This document shows positions 41,901 through 54,031 of a DNA stretch of 64,000 nucleotides, piece by piece. Origin of the DNA: Erysipelothrix urinaevulpis. Its GTDB lineage: Bacteria; Bacillota_I; Bacilli_A; Erysipelotrichales; Erysipelotrichaceae. The stretch lies in assembly GCF_009828835.1 (NCBI RefSeq), contig NZ_WTTB01000001.1:1-64000 (forward strand), written 5' to 3'. The stretch's first letter is position 1. Each line of letters opens with the position of its first letter. The notes beneath the pieces were generated by a model. The model saw only the letters and a list, made by a program, of their open reading frames with translations. It had not been told where the DNA came from and did no database searches. The position numbers were made by a program, and so were the translations under genes.

Positions 41901-44391
41901 TTTCAACTGTGTCTTCGTTTTCATTGTTTTCAGAAAGCAGATTTTCATCATCCAATTCTTCTTCAGCCGCTAAAACTGTTGTGGAAGCGACAAAGTCACC
42001 ATCTGAAAGGTTAAATATCCGAACTCCCATTGTTGAGCGACCATACTTACCGATATTATCAACTGAAATCCGAATCATACTTCCTTGATCTGACATTAAG
42101 AGTAACTCTTCGTCACCATTAATCGCTCTAAGAGCTGCTAAGTTACCATTGCGTTCATTCACAATGATTGTATTAACACCTTTAGCACCTCGCTTAGTCT
42201 TGCGGTACTCCGTCAAGTCAGTACGTTTACCATATCCATTTTCAGTGATGGATAAAATTTCAAGTCCTTCTCGATCTGTTGAAGCACCAACAACTGAATC
42301 TTCGTCTTCAAGACTAAAGCCAATAACACCTGAAGCTGTCCGTCCCATGACACGAACGTCATCTTCTAAAAAGCGAACTGCTTTCCCATTACTTGCTCCA
42401 ATAATAATTTCATTTTCACCAGTTGTTAATCGAACTGTGTAAAGCTCATCATCTTCTTTTAAGGATATTGCAATTTTACCATTACGACGAATCGAGTCAA
42501 ACTCTTCCAACGCTACTCGTTTAACAATTCCTTTACGTGTTACAAAGAAAGCAAATTTAGAGTCATCTTCTTGTGAAACTTTTACCAAGCTTGATACAGT
42601 TTCATCTTCATCAAGTTCGATTAAGTTTACCACTGGAACACCTTTTGATGTACGACTAGCTTGTGGGATATTAAATCCGCGTAAGCGATAAACTTTCCCT
42701 TTGTTTGTAAAGATTAGTAAATAGTCGTGTGTCGACATTGCTAGAATCTGTTCAACAACATCATCATCAAATGTGGAAATGCCTCGAACACCCTTACCAC
42801 CCCTGTTTTGAACATTGAATGAATCAAGAACTGTACGCTTGATATAACCATTCTGTGTAAGAGCAATAACAATTTCTTCTTCTGGAATTAAATCTTCATC
42901 GAGCATATCAATATCAGCATCACTGATGACTGAACGACGATCATCACCAAATTTATCTTTAATTTCTAATAATTCTTCTTCAATGATTGATAGTAAACGA
43001 GCATGATTTGCTAAAATATCTTTTAAATCTAAAATAACAGCTAATATTTCTTGATATTCAGATTCTAATTTTTCTTGCTCTAAACCTGTCAATCGACGAA
43101 GACGCATATCTAAGATAGCTTTAGATTGCAATTCTGTCAGACCAAATCGCTCTAATAAACGATTTCCTGCTTCATTATCATCTTTAGACGAACGAATTAT
43201 TTCAATGACTTCATCAATATTATCTAAAGCAATAATTAAGCCTTCTAAAATATGAGCACGTTTTTCAGCACGATCCAAATCAAATTGAGTTCTTCGTGTG
43301 ATAATTTCAATTTGATGGTCAAGATATAGACTGAGTGAATCTTTCAAACTTAATAATTTAGGTTTATTATCAACTAGCGCAAGCATATTTACACCAAAGG
43401 AACTTTGTAAAGCAGTTAAACGATATAACTGATTCATAACAACTTCAGCTTGAACATCTTTTCTGAGTTCGATAATAATTTTAATTCCTTCTCGATTTGA
43501 TTCATCTCTTAAATCCGTGATGCCATCAATTGCTTTTTCTCTAACTAATTCCGCAATCTTTTCAACCAGATTTGCTTTATTTACTTGGTATGGAATTTCT
43601 GTAATTGTAATTTTTGTTTTTCCATTCGGCATTTCTTTGATATCTGATTTTGCACGCATTACAACAGATCCACGTCCTGTTTCAAATGCACGTTTTATTC
43701 CACTACGGCCTAAGATATAAGCCCCAGTTGGGAAATCTGGTCCTTGAATGTGGTTTTCCATTAATTCTAATGTTGTTATTTCTGAATTGTACATTAAAGC
43801 AATTGTTGCATCGATTATTTCACCTAAGTTATGTGGTGGAATATTCGTCGCCATTCCAACCGCAATCCCTGTTCCTCCATTAACAAGTAGATTAGGGAAT
43901 CGTGATGGCATAACACTGGGTTCATTTTCTTCACCATCATAGTTTGGAACGAAGTCAACTGTATCTTTATTAATGTCTCTTAATAATTCCATCGATATCT
44001 TGGACATACGTGCTTCCGTATAACGCATCGCAGCTGCACCATCACCATCAATCGAACCAAAGTTACCATGCCCTTGAACAAGCATATAACGATATGAAAA
44101 GTCTTGAGCCATACGCACCATTGAGTTATAAACAGCACTATCACCATGAGGGTGATACTTACCAATGACTTCCCCGACAATACGAGCTGACTTTTTAAAT
44201 GGTTTATCACTTGTCATTCCTAGATCAAACATCGCAAATAAAATACGACGGTGAACTGGTTTTAAACCATCTCTGACATCTGGGAGTGCTCTAGAAACAA
44301 TAACTGACATTGCATAATCTAAAAACGACGTTTTCATTTCATCTGCAATGTTAATCTCTTTTATACGATCAAAATTTGCATTTTCTTCCAT
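41890..44391 (-). CDS. gyrA: DNA gyrase subunit A
   Basis: 833 residues. It cuts and rejoins DNA in type II supercoiling. The active Tyr is Tyr124 ([12 protein letters not shown]). The quinolone region reads [14 protein letters not shown], where Asn89 sits at the position of Escherichia coli Asp87. The C-terminal pinwheel has the GyrA box [10 protein letters not shown] and later blades, so this is GyrA and not ParC. The end is acidic. The ATG has aggagg upstream and lies 12 bases after gyrB. Confidence 0.96.
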   Translation of the reverse strand: MEENANFDRIKEINIADEMKTSFLDYAMSVIVSRALPDVRDGLKPVHRRILFAMFDLGMTSDKPFKKSARIVGEVIGKYHPHGDSAVYNSMVRMAQDFSYRYMLVQGHGNFGSIDGDGAAAMRYTEARMSKISMELLRDINKDTVDFVPNYDGEENEPSVMPSRFPNLLVNGGTGIAVGMATNIPPHNLGEIIDATIALMYNSEITTLELMENHIQGPDFPTGAYILGRSGIKRAFETGRGSVVMRAKSDIKEMPNGKTKITITEIPYQVNKANLVEKIAELVREKAIDGITDLRDESNREGIKIIIELRKDVQAEVVMNQLYRLTALQSSFGVNMLALVDNKPKLLSLKDSLSLYLDHQIEIITRRTQFDLDRAEKRAHILEGLIIALDNIDEVIEIIRSSKDDNEAGNRLLERFGLTELQSKAILDMRLRRLTGLEQEKLESEYQEILAVILDLKDILANHARLLSIIEEELLEIKDKFGDDRRSVISDADIDMLDEDLIPEEEIVIALTQNGYIKRTVLDSFNVQNRGGKGVRGISTFDDDVVEQILAMSTHDYLLIFTNKGKVYRLRGFNIPQASRTSKGVPVVNLIELDEDETVSSLVKVSQEDDSKFAFFVTRKGIVKRVALEEFDSIRRNGKIAISLKEDDELYTVRLTTGENEIIIGASNGKAVRFLEDDVRVMGRTASGVIGFSLEDEDSVVGASTDREGLEILSITENGYGKRTDLTEYRKTKRGAKGVNTIIVNERNGNLAALRAINGDEELLLMSDQGSMIRISVDNIGKYGRSTMGVRIFNLSDGDFVASTTVLAAEEELDDENLLSENNENEDTVEIDK

Positions 44392-44403
44392 TAATTCATC
44401 CTC

Positions 44404-47403
<3,000 letters not shown>

Positions 47404-47414
<11 letters not shown>

Positions 47415-47616
47415 TGATACCATTGACTGTGTAACGAGTACCGTTAATCACAACAACGTCATCATTGTATAATTTTCGACCACGACGATTATCTTCTTCG
47501 CCATTGACTTGAATCGAAAAAGTATTAATTAAGTGTTTCGCTTCACCACCTGAATTAACATAATCTTTTAACTTTAAAAATTGTCCTAAAGTGATATGAG
47601 CTTCTTGTTTTTTCAT
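47404..47616 (-). CDS. yaaA: S4-domain RNA-binding protein YaaA
   Basis: 70 residues, the standard length for the small S4 protein between dnaN and recF. The S4 core (ITLGQFLKLKDYVNSGGEAKHLI...QVNGEEDNRRGRKLYNDDVV) is complete. It is thought to act in ribosome or RNA handling; the exact role is not settled. ATG 47614-47616 has aaggatgg upstream; the ATG at 47625 falls in that site. Confidence 0.9.
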
Positions 47617-47643
47617 AATAACCATCCTTTTTCACACTCTCAT

Positions 47644-47672
47644 ATTATACTACAAATCGTGAAAAATTTCAT
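47644..47672 (-). promoter_or_regulatory. Promoter of the yaaA-recF-gyrB-gyrA operon
   Basis: A TATAAT lies on the minus strand (47649-47644). The -35 region about 17 bases upstream is weak (ATGAAA). It is 28 bases before the yaaA start. Confidence 0.45.
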
Positions 47673-47790
47673 CTTTAGCAGTCCCAATACGAAAAAAAAG
47701 TTTTATTTCACAAGCTTGTTAAAACAAAGTCTATAAACGGTAATACTAATTTTATCTTATCGTTCATTATCGTCAAACGTTCGGTAATAA

Positions 47791-47828
47791 AAAAGGATTG
47801 ATTTTTGCTTTTAACAAATAATCAATCC
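47791..47828 (-). terminator. Terminator of the MerR-family gene
   Basis: Arms ggattgatt (47795-47803) / aatcaatcc (47820-47828) and a T-run on the minus strand. The rest of the 47617-47834 gap holds the yaaA promoter and nothing else I can identify. Confidence 0.75.
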
Positions 47829-47834
47829 GCATTT

Positions 47835-48650
47835 TTATTTTTTCTTTATTGGGTAACACACTTCCGTAATCCATTCATTGGGATCAGGATTTTGTGCTGG
47901 ACTAACAATGTATATATTAAACATCGCTCCAGCAAATTCATAACCATTATTTTCGATCCAATGACCCATTGTGTGGGCAACATCTGTCATCGTGTTGTAG
48001 CTTCCCTTCATAATAACTGAAGCAACCTCTACACTTGGCATCATTTTACATTTTACATTATCAGTTTCTTGAATTTCTGATACGATTGATACTTGAATTT
48101 CTACATCAACATCCTGTTCTTTGTAGGTTTTATCATGAAATATAGCACATGAAATACTTGGATTAGCCATCTCAAACTTTTGATGTTTTAGGTCTTGGAA
48201 CATTACTTCCCAAAGTTTGCCTTCATCTTCATACTTTTCAAGTGTATCCCTTGTACTCATCACCAAACGTTCTGGAATCGTCTTTACATTAACAACTAAA
48301 CTCATATCACTGTCTCCTTCTAATTTTGACATCAAACTATCAAGAAGCTTTAAACGATGCTCTAACGCCCTCTTATCGTCTTTCAACGTTTTCTTTTGCA
48401 CTTCAAAAAGAGATTGAAGTAATTGCTTATTATCGTCATTATCAACAATATCCCGGATTGCATGACTCCCAAATCCCAAATCACGCAGGTTCACGATAAG
48501 TGATGTTGTTAAAAGTTGTGAGGCTTTATAATAACGATAACCATTTGATTCATCAATAAAGTAAGGCTTTAAAATATCTTCCTCATCGTAGTATCTCAAC
48601 ATTCGAATACTAATTCTTGAAAGTTTAGAAAAATCACCAATTTTTATCAT
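47835..48650 (-). CDS. MerR-family regulator with GyrI-like effector domain
   Basis: 271 residues. MerR helix-turn-helix at the N-terminus (MIKIGDFSKLSRISIRMLRYYDEEDILKP), a coiled-coil (about 75-118), then an effector domain (about 120-270) of the GyrI/SOUL type that binds drug-like ligands, as in BmrR. The ATG at 48648-48650 has aaagga upstream; two earlier ATGs lack spacing. It sits between dnaN and yaaA, where MerR genes are not usual, so it looks inserted in the origin cluster (inference). It is probably autoregulated through the 19-bp-spacer promoter. Confidence 0.88.
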   Translation of the reverse strand: MIKIGDFSKLSRISIRMLRYYDEEDILKPYFIDESNGYRYYKASQLLTTSLIVNLRDLGFGSHAIRDIVDNDDNKQLLQSLFEVQKKTLKDDKRALEHRLKLLDSLMSKLEGDSDMSLVVNVKTIPERLVMSTRDTLEKYEDEGKLWEVMFQDLKHQKFEMANPSISCAIFHDKTYKEQDVDVEIQVSIVSEIQETDNVKCKMMPSVEVASVIMKGSYNTMTDVAHTMGHWIENNGYEFAGAMFNIYIVSPAQNPDPNEWITEVCYPIKKK

Positions 48651-48681
48651 ATATGACATTCCTTTCTTTGAGCTCAATTCC

Positions 48682-48712
48682 ATTATAAAGGCTCACACCG
48701 TGGTAGAGTCAA
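48682..48712 (-). promoter_or_regulatory. MerR-type promoter with 19-bp spacer
   Basis: Minus-strand TTGACT (48712-48707), 19-base spacer, TATAAT (48687-48682). The spacer holds an imperfect dyad (ctctacc / ggtgtgag) as expected for a MerR operator. Confidence 0.75.
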
Positions 48713-48715
48713 TAA

Positions 48716-48747
48716 ATAAAAGGTGAACTTTTATAAAAGTTCACCTT
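48716..48747 (-). terminator. dnaN terminator
   Basis: A 14-bp hairpin (aaggtgaactttta / taaaagttcacctt, 48720-48747) is followed on the minus strand by ttttattt. Confidence 0.8.
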
Positions 48748-48768
48748 AGAAACTATTATTTAAAACAA

Positions 48769-49887
48769 TTAGTCAAACGTTCTAACTGGTAAAACGAGTT
48801 GTAAAATTGAATCATCTTTTGAATCAATTAAAACAAACGCTTGCATCTCACCCACAAATTTAATTAAAATCTCATCATGTTTAAATGATTTCAACGCTTC
48901 CATCATATAACGGCCACTAAATGAAATCTTTAAAAAACCACCTTTATATTCAATAGGATTTAAGACTTCTTGAGACGACCCAATTTCTTGAGATTTAGAA
49001 CTTAATTCAATAGTATCTTGACTTGCTTCTAATTTAACTGTCCAATACCCTTCACTCTTTAAAAATGAAGAACGATCAATCGCAGTAATAAAATGACTTT
49101 TACTAATCAGTAATTCAAAGCCAAATTCACTTGGAATTAAACGATTGACATCAGGGAAAATACCATCAATCAAACGTGATTGAATCAAAGTATCTTCAAC
49201 ATAGAATTGAACCAATTTATCTGATACAGCAATCTCAACATCATTACCATCTTGAATTGATTTAGCTACTTCATATAAATTTGAAGCAGGGACTGAAATA
49301 TTGAAATCCATTTCCACGCCTAAATCAACAACCTTTTTAGCTAAACGATAACTATCAGTTGCTACACAGTGTAATAAATTTCCATCAGTCTTAAAATTAA
49401 CACCTGTAAAAATTGGGCGATCCTCACTTGTCGAACAAACAAATGCCGTTTGATCAATCACTTCTTTTAACGTGCGACCCGGTACTTTAAAACTTGCTTC
49501 AGGCTTTGTGAAATCAATGTTTGGATATAAATCAGACTTACTTCCATTAATCATATATTCAGCATGATTACCACTAATTCTTGTCAGTGCACCATCAATG
49601 ATTTCTAAATGAATAATATCGCTATCTAATTTTCTAACAGATTCTAAAATATAACGAGACTCTAAAACAACACTACCTTCTTCTGAAATATTAAGTTCAT
49701 TATCTTTCGATGCATAAATAGTTTCTTTAATACTAATGTTTGAATCACTTGCAATTAAAGTCAATGCATCATTTCTAAGATCAAATTTGATTCCTGATAA
49801 AATTGGTAAAGGTGAAAAAGTTGAAGATGCTCTACCAACTGAAGATAGTACTTTATGTAGTGATGTTTTTTTGATACTAAATTTCAT
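48769..49887 (-). CDS. dnaN: DNA polymerase III beta subunit (sliding clamp)
   Basis: 372 residues in three similar clamp domains. MKFSIKKTSLHKVLSSVGRA at the start, SDLYPNIDF in domain 1, and the C-terminal LVLPVRTFD are canonical. The ring tethers polymerase to DNA. The ATG at 49885-49887 has ggaggt upstream. It is followed by its own terminator, so it does not run into recF. Confidence 0.96.
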   Translation of the reverse strand: MKFSIKKTSLHKVLSSVGRASSTFSPLPILSGIKFDLRNDALTLIASDSNISIKETIYASKDNELNISEEGSVVLESRYILESVRKLDSDIIHLEIIDGALTRISGNHAEYMINGSKSDLYPNIDFTKPEASFKVPGRTLKEVIDQTAFVCSTSEDRPIFTGVNFKTDGNLLHCVATDSYRLAKKVVDLGVEMDFNISVPASNLYEVAKSIQDGNDVEIAVSDKLVQFYVEDTLIQSRLIDGIFPDVNRLIPSEFGFELLISKSHFITAIDRSSFLKSEGYWTVKLEASQDTIELSSKSQEIGSSQEVLNPIEYKGGFLKISFSGRYMMEALKSFKHDEILIKFVGEMQAFVLIDSKDDSILQLVLPVRTFD

Positions 49888-49924
49888 AAGGACCTCCAAT
49901 GTAGTTTATGTAATTATAACATAA

Positions 49925-50075
49925 ATTGAAACACGCATGTGTTATATATAATACTTATTTAATGAATTAATACTATTAGGCACTGTGGATTCGTGGACAA
50001 AACTCTAATAACGCATTGTTAAAGGTTATTATGATGTTTTTACAGTGTGGATAGAATGTTTAACAGTGGGGATAA
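49925..50075. other. dnaA-dnaN intergenic part of oriC (unwinding side)
   Basis: Reading on the minus strand, degenerate DnaA boxes TTATCCCCA (50075-50067), CTATCCACA (50054-50046), TTGTCCACG (50000-49992) and GAATCCACA (49992-49984) are followed by GTGC and then a CTA-ATA-GTA-TTA-ATT triplet run (49979-49965) and a very AT-rich stretch. This matches the box / GC-clamp / DnaA-trio / unwinding-element order described for Bacillus oriC. Confidence 0.65.
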
Positions 50076-51443
50076 TTACAAGATTTTATTTTCTATTTCA
50101 TAGATTGCTTTAGCGAGCAATTGATCAGTTTTTAATAGCTTTTCAATCTTGTCACATGAATTTATAATCGTTGAATGGTCTCTTCCACCAAAATCTTCAC
50201 CAATCTTATTGTAGGGAAGATCTAAATGTTTTCGACATAAGTAAATGGCAATATGTCGCGCATTCGCAATGGCCTTCGTTCGAGATTTTGAAACAAGCTG
50301 GGCTTGAGTTAATCCATAATAATCAGAAACAATCCGTTTAATTGTTCGAGTATCCAAATCCTTAGAGTGGATAGGTTCCCCGCCAGTTTTAAATGCATTC
50401 ATCGCAATCGTAATATCAATATGCTCATAACGAGAAAACTCAATTGAATAAAAGAGTAATCGATTCAAAGCACCTTCTAGCATCCTGACATCTTTAGAAA
50501 AATTAGCGGCAATATAATGCAGCACATCATCGTCAAAGAGTGACATATCAATGCCTTCGTTTTTAATTTTAACTTCAAGGATAGCCAGTGAAGTTTCGAA
50601 CTCTGGAGAGTCGACACCAACAGATAAACCTGATGAGAAGCGACTAATTAAGCGATCTTCTAGACCTTTTATCTCAGTTGGTAAACGGTCACTGGTAATA
50701 ACAATTTGCTTTCGGTTATAGATTAATTCATTAAAGATATGGAAGAAAATCTCGTGAGATTTCTCTTTACCAGCTAAGAACTGAATATCATCAATTAATA
50801 AGACATCGAGTTGGTACATTTCTTCTTTAAAGACTTCGATCGAACCACTTGCAATCGTGCTTGCAACTTTCCGAACAAAATCAGAACTTGATGTGTAGAG
50901 TACTTTAGCGTTGGGATTGAGTTTTTTAATATAGTTTCCTATAGCATTTAGTAAATGAGTTTTTCCTAAACCTGAATTACCATATATAAATAAGGGTGTA
51001 TAAAATTGCCCAGGTCGATAAGCACATCCAAGTGCAGCAGAATGACTTTCTTTATTACTTGGTCCAACAACAAAGTTATCAAAGGTCTGCTGAGGGTTCA
51101 CCCCATCATTTCTTAGAACTTTATTTTGAACAACAACAGGTTTTTGAACTTCTTGATGGACAATATCTTCTTTAAATTCACTTTCGAGGAAAATTTCACA
51201 GGCGATGTCTTCTTTTTCTAATACTGAATTCAATGTATTTGAAATAATTGGCATTTCTTCTGACAAAATAATCTTTTGTAAGTACGTTGGAACTAAAATT
51301 ATAGCTTTCGTATCATTTAAAGAAGCGAGTCGGGATTCTTCAAAGTAAGTTTTATAGATTGGTTCATCAAAATGATTACTATCTTTGATGGATCTTTTGA
51401 CATTTCCCCAAACGTCTTCTAAATAAAATTGCAATGTTGACAT
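50076..51443 (-). CDS. dnaA: Chromosomal replication initiator protein DnaA
   Basis: 455 residues. Domain I (about 1-85), a short linker, then the AAA+ domain with IYGNSGLGKTHLLNAIG (Walker A) and VLLIDDIQFLAGKE (Walker B), and the domain IV DNA-binding signature GGRDHSTIINSCDKI. It binds the flanking boxes and opens the origin. aaaggag precedes the ATG by nine bases. An extended -10 (TGcTATTAT, minus 51474-51466) is the likely promoter, close to the DnaA boxes, which fits autoregulation. Confidence 0.97.
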   Translation of the reverse strand: MSTLQFYLEDVWGNVKRSIKDSNHFDEPIYKTYFEESRLASLNDTKAIILVPTYLQKIILSEEMPIISNTLNSVLEKEDIACEIFLESEFKEDIVHQEVQKPVVVQNKVLRNDGVNPQQTFDNFVVGPSNKESHSAALGCAYRPGQFYTPLFIYGNSGLGKTHLLNAIGNYIKKLNPNAKVLYTSSSDFVRKVASTIASGSIEVFKEEMYQLDVLLIDDIQFLAGKEKSHEIFFHIFNELIYNRKQIVITSDRLPTEIKGLEDRLISRFSSGLSVGVDSPEFETSLAILEVKIKNEGIDMSLFDDDVLHYIAANFSKDVRMLEGALNRLLFYSIEFSRYEHIDITIAMNAFKTGGEPIHSKDLDTRTIKRIVSDYYGLTQAQLVSKSRTKAIANARHIAIYLCRKHLDLPYNKIGEDFGGRDHSTIINSCDKIEKLLKTDQLLAKAIYEIENKIL

Positions 51444-51900
51444 TTTTCACTTCTCCTTTAGTTCTATAATAGCAAATTAAAAAGACATTTCCATTGCTAA
51501 AAAAGATACCAACACCTTATCCACAAACATTAACATTGTAAAAAGGCTTATATAGTGGATATATAATAGTTTTCCACAGTTATCCACAAAATTTGGAATG
51601 TTTATAACTTGTGGATAAGTTTAAATTGTCCACAGTCATGTTGATAGTTTTTATGAAGAGGAAAAACAAACAAGTTATACAGTAAGTGTCAACAGATAAA
51701 AATGGCTTGTATAAAGGTTAAAATGGTGTTATTAACATTTCCACAAAATGTTGATAACTCATGTTGAAAATGGTGTTAATTAGTCGTGGATATGTTTTTT
51801 TATCAAAAAAAATATGGAAACGAGTAAACACAGTTATCCACAAAGACGATTGAGAGTAATCCACACTTTAAATTAAACAAATTATGAGATAAAATTGACA
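51444..51900. other. Main oriC DnaA-box cluster upstream of dnaA
   Basis: This gene-free stretch between dnaA and rpmH has four exact DnaA boxes: TTATCCACA at 51517-51525, 51580-51588 and 51834-51842 (plus) and TGTGGATAA at 51610-51618 (minus). One-mismatch copies lie at 51570-51578, 51626-51634 and 51857-51865, and looser ones at 51737-51745 and 51785-51793. The gene-strand switch occurs here. It corresponds to the incA/incB side of a bipartite Bacillus-type origin. Confidence 0.92.
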
Positions 51901-51923
51901 TTTTGCTCTATATCTTATATACT
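51895..51923 (+). promoter_or_regulatory. rpmH promoter
   Basis: TTGACA (51895-51900), 17-base spacer, TATACT (51918-51923), 45 bases before the start codon. Confidence 0.8.
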
Positions 51924-51968
51924 TTTAAAGCATTTACTCTTGTATAAAGAATTGGAGGTGCTTTTCAT

Positions 51969-52103
51969 ATGAAAAGAACATATCAACCGAGTAAAAGGAA
52001 ACATCAAAAAACTCATGGTTTTAGAGCGCGCATGAAAACTTCAAGCGGTCGTCGCGTCGTTGCCCGTCGTCGTAAAAAAGGAAGAAAAGAATTAACAGCG
52101 TAA
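51969..52103 (+). CDS. rpmH: 50S ribosomal protein L34
   Basis: 44 residues: [18 protein letters not shown], then [24 protein letters not shown]. This is the highly basic L34, present at the origin in most bacteria. It is too short for usual gene-finding cutoffs but has ggaggtg 10 bases before the ATG. It is followed four bases later by a terminator that may reduce read-through into rnpA. Confidence 0.97.
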   Translation: MKRTYQPSKRKHQKTHGFRARMKTSSGRRVVARRRKKGRKELTA

Positions 52104-52106
52104 ATG

Positions 52107-52131
52107 GTCACCCTAGCGGGTGACTTTTTTT
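52107..52131 (+). terminator. Terminator/attenuator between rpmH and rnpA
   Basis: Stem gtcaccc (52107-52113) / gggtgac (52118-52124), loop tagc, seven T residues (52125-52131). It ends six bases before the rnpA ATG. Confidence 0.85.
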
Positions 52132-52137
52132 AAAAAT

Positions 52138-52464
52138 ATGAAAAAAAAATATAGAATTAAAGACAGTAGTGAATTCGATCAAATTATTCAAAAACGACGC
52201 TATAAAGCTTCAAAGTCTTACACAATTTATATTAAAGAAAAATCTGAAGATAATGCGCGTTATGGTATCGCTGTATCAAAGAAATTAGGGAATGCTGTTG
52301 TAAGAAATAAAACGAAGCGACAAATACGGAATATGATCAAAGAAATAGACTGTCAAACACATGAATATGATTATGTAATTATGGTTAGAAGAGGATATTT
52401 TACTAAAACATTTGAAGAAAACCGAAATGACTTGGAAAAACTTATGAAAACGGTTAAAATGTAA
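52138..52464 (+). CDS. rnpA: Ribonuclease P protein component
   Basis: 108 residues. The RNR signature is RYGIAVSKKLGNAVVRNKTKRQIRNMI, and the N-terminal KKKYRIKDSSEFDQIIQKRR is typical. It assists RNase P RNA in 5' tRNA processing. The ATG at 52138 has no Shine-Dalgarno site: the preceding bases are the T-run of a terminator. A GTG at 52120 is in frame but lies inside the hairpin. Translation may depend on coupling or an A/T-rich leader. Confidence 0.93.
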   Translation: MKKKYRIKDSSEFDQIIQKRRYKASKSYTIYIKEKSEDNARYGIAVSKKLGNAVVRNKTKRQIRNMIKEIDCQTHEYDYVIMVRRGYFTKTFEENRNDLEKLMKTVKM

Positions 52465-52490
52465 GGTGAATGTCTAGTAAGGAGAATACG

Positions 52491-53333
52491 ATGAAAAAGT
52501 ATCAAAAACTATTATTAATTGCAGTCATATTAATTGCCCTGACTGGATGTACACAAGTTATCGATCCAAAAACAGGCCAAGTAATGACTGAGAAAATTAT
52601 CTCAATTGGAGATAAATGGAATTTTGGTGAGCAAGGATGGTTTAGTGCGTTAATTGTTTGGCCTATTGCTCAGTTATTAAACTTTTTTGCAGCACGAGTT
52701 GGTGCATTAGCAGCGATTTTCATTGTTACAATTTTAATTAAATTATTAACATTGAAGTTATCGATTCAAGCAACAGTTCAACAACAAAAAATGCAGGAGA
52801 TTGGACCTGCACAACAACGAATTGAAGAAAAATATCGTGGTCGTGATGATGAGCAAGCTAAAATGCAAAAAGCGAATGAACTTCAACAATTGTTTAAGAA
52901 ACACAATATTAATCCACTTGGAGCATTAGGTGGAGCATTCTTACAAATTCCTATCATGATTGCGATGTATCAAGCAGTTATGCGTGCTGAGCAAATTATT
53001 AATGGTAATGTATTTGGTCAACCTTTATCAGGAACACCACTGGATGGATTTAAAACAGGAAATGCGGTTTACATTGGAATTTTCGTTTTAATGGCTTTAT
53101 TCCAATTCCTATCCATGTTCTTACCACAATATTTGACAAAGAAAAAGATGAAGTCATATCAAAAACAAAGTCAACCAAAGAGTGCAAATACAATGATGTA
53201 TACATCACTTGTTATGATTGTTGTACTAGCATTGCGTTGGGGTGTTGGAATGAGTTTATACTGGATGGTTACAGCATTTACTCAATTGATTCAAACACTA
53301 TATATTCAAAATAAATATTCAGATCACAAATAA
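52491..53333 (+). CDS. yidC: Membrane protein insertase YidC (lipoprotein form)
   Basis: 280 residues. A lipoprotein signal peptide ends in LIALTGC (lipobox), as in Gram-positive YidC. The Oxa1 core follows (five membrane segments; LTLKLSIQATVQQQKMQEIGP cytoplasmic loop; NINPLGALGGAFLQIPIMIAMYQA; VMALFQFLSMF). It inserts membrane proteins with or without Sec. aaggag precedes ATG 52491. Confidence 0.94.
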   Translation: MKKYQKLLLIAVILIALTGCTQVIDPKTGQVMTEKIISIGDKWNFGEQGWFSALIVWPIAQLLNFFAARVGALAAIFIVTILIKLLTLKLSIQATVQQQKMQEIGPAQQRIEEKYRGRDDEQAKMQKANELQQLFKKHNINPLGALGGAFLQIPIMIAMYQAVMRAEQIINGNVFGQPLSGTPLDGFKTGNAVYIGIFVLMALFQFLSMFLPQYLTKKKMKSYQKQSQPKSANTMMYTSLVMIVVLALRWGVGMSLYWMVTAFTQLIQTLYIQNKYSDHK

Positions 53334-53349
53334 TTAGAAAGGGGATACC

Positions 53350-53964
53350 ATGAAGCAATATACTGCACGTACAATTGAAGATGTACTAAATGAAGTAGCA
53401 TTAGAAAAAAATACGAGTGTTGAAGAGTTGACATACCATATACTAGAAGAAAAATCAGGCTTTTTAGGATTTGGTGCAAGTGTAACAGCGGAAGTTTTTG
53501 CCCCTCAAGATGTTGAAGAATTTGTTAAAGAATACTTCACAAATTTTTTCGAAGGTTTAGGACTTGAGGTAGAATGCCAAGTTGTTGCCACACGAAACAA
53601 TGTGACGATTGATTTGAATGCAGAGAACAATGCAATTCTGATTGGGAAGAATGGCTCGTCCTTAAATGGCATGAGCAATCTGATTCGAAGTGTTATAAGT
53701 TCTAAGTTCAAACGTCGCTTCTATGTGAATTTTGATATTAATAGTTATAAAAAGAATCGTTATCAAAAATTAATGGCAATGGCCCAACGAGTTGCAAAGA
53801 CTGTTCAAAGAACAAAAATTGATGCAGCGCTTGATCCAATGTCAAATGATGAACGTAAAGTAATTCATAAAGAGTTACAATCGATGCCGAACATTAAAAC
53901 TCAAAGTGAAGGCTCGGGTCGTAATCGTCATTTAAAAATCATGTATGATGGAAATAAAGAATAG
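53350..53964 (+). CDS. khpB: RNA-binding protein KhpB (Jag/SpoIIIJ-associated)
   Basis: 204 residues. Jag N-terminal domain (YTARTIEDVLNEVALEKNTSVEELTYHILEEKSGFLGFGA), KH domain (about 75-145, ILIGKNGSSLNGMSNLIRSVI), and R3H (about 145-204, DERKVIHKEL...GSGRNRHLKI). It binds RNA and works with KhpA in cell elongation control. It follows yidC by 16 bases. Confidence 0.92.
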   Translation: MKQYTARTIEDVLNEVALEKNTSVEELTYHILEEKSGFLGFGASVTAEVFAPQDVEEFVKEYFTNFFEGLGLEVECQVVATRNNVTIDLNAENNAILIGKNGSSLNGMSNLIRSVISSKFKRRFYVNFDINSYKKNRYQKLMAMAQRVAKTVQRTKIDAALDPMSNDERKVIHKELQSMPNIKTQSEGSGRNRHLKIMYDGNKE

Positions 53965-53989
53965 GGACACTCCTTATTCTTTATTTTTT
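53957..53989 (+). terminator. Terminator after khpB
   Basis: Arms aaagaatagg / ccttattcttt (53957-53982) then a T-rich run. The khpB TAG is in the stem. Confidence 0.75.
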
Positions 53990-54031
53990 TACCTTAAACA
54001 TGCTAAAATTAAAGGTGTTTTGGAGGAAATT

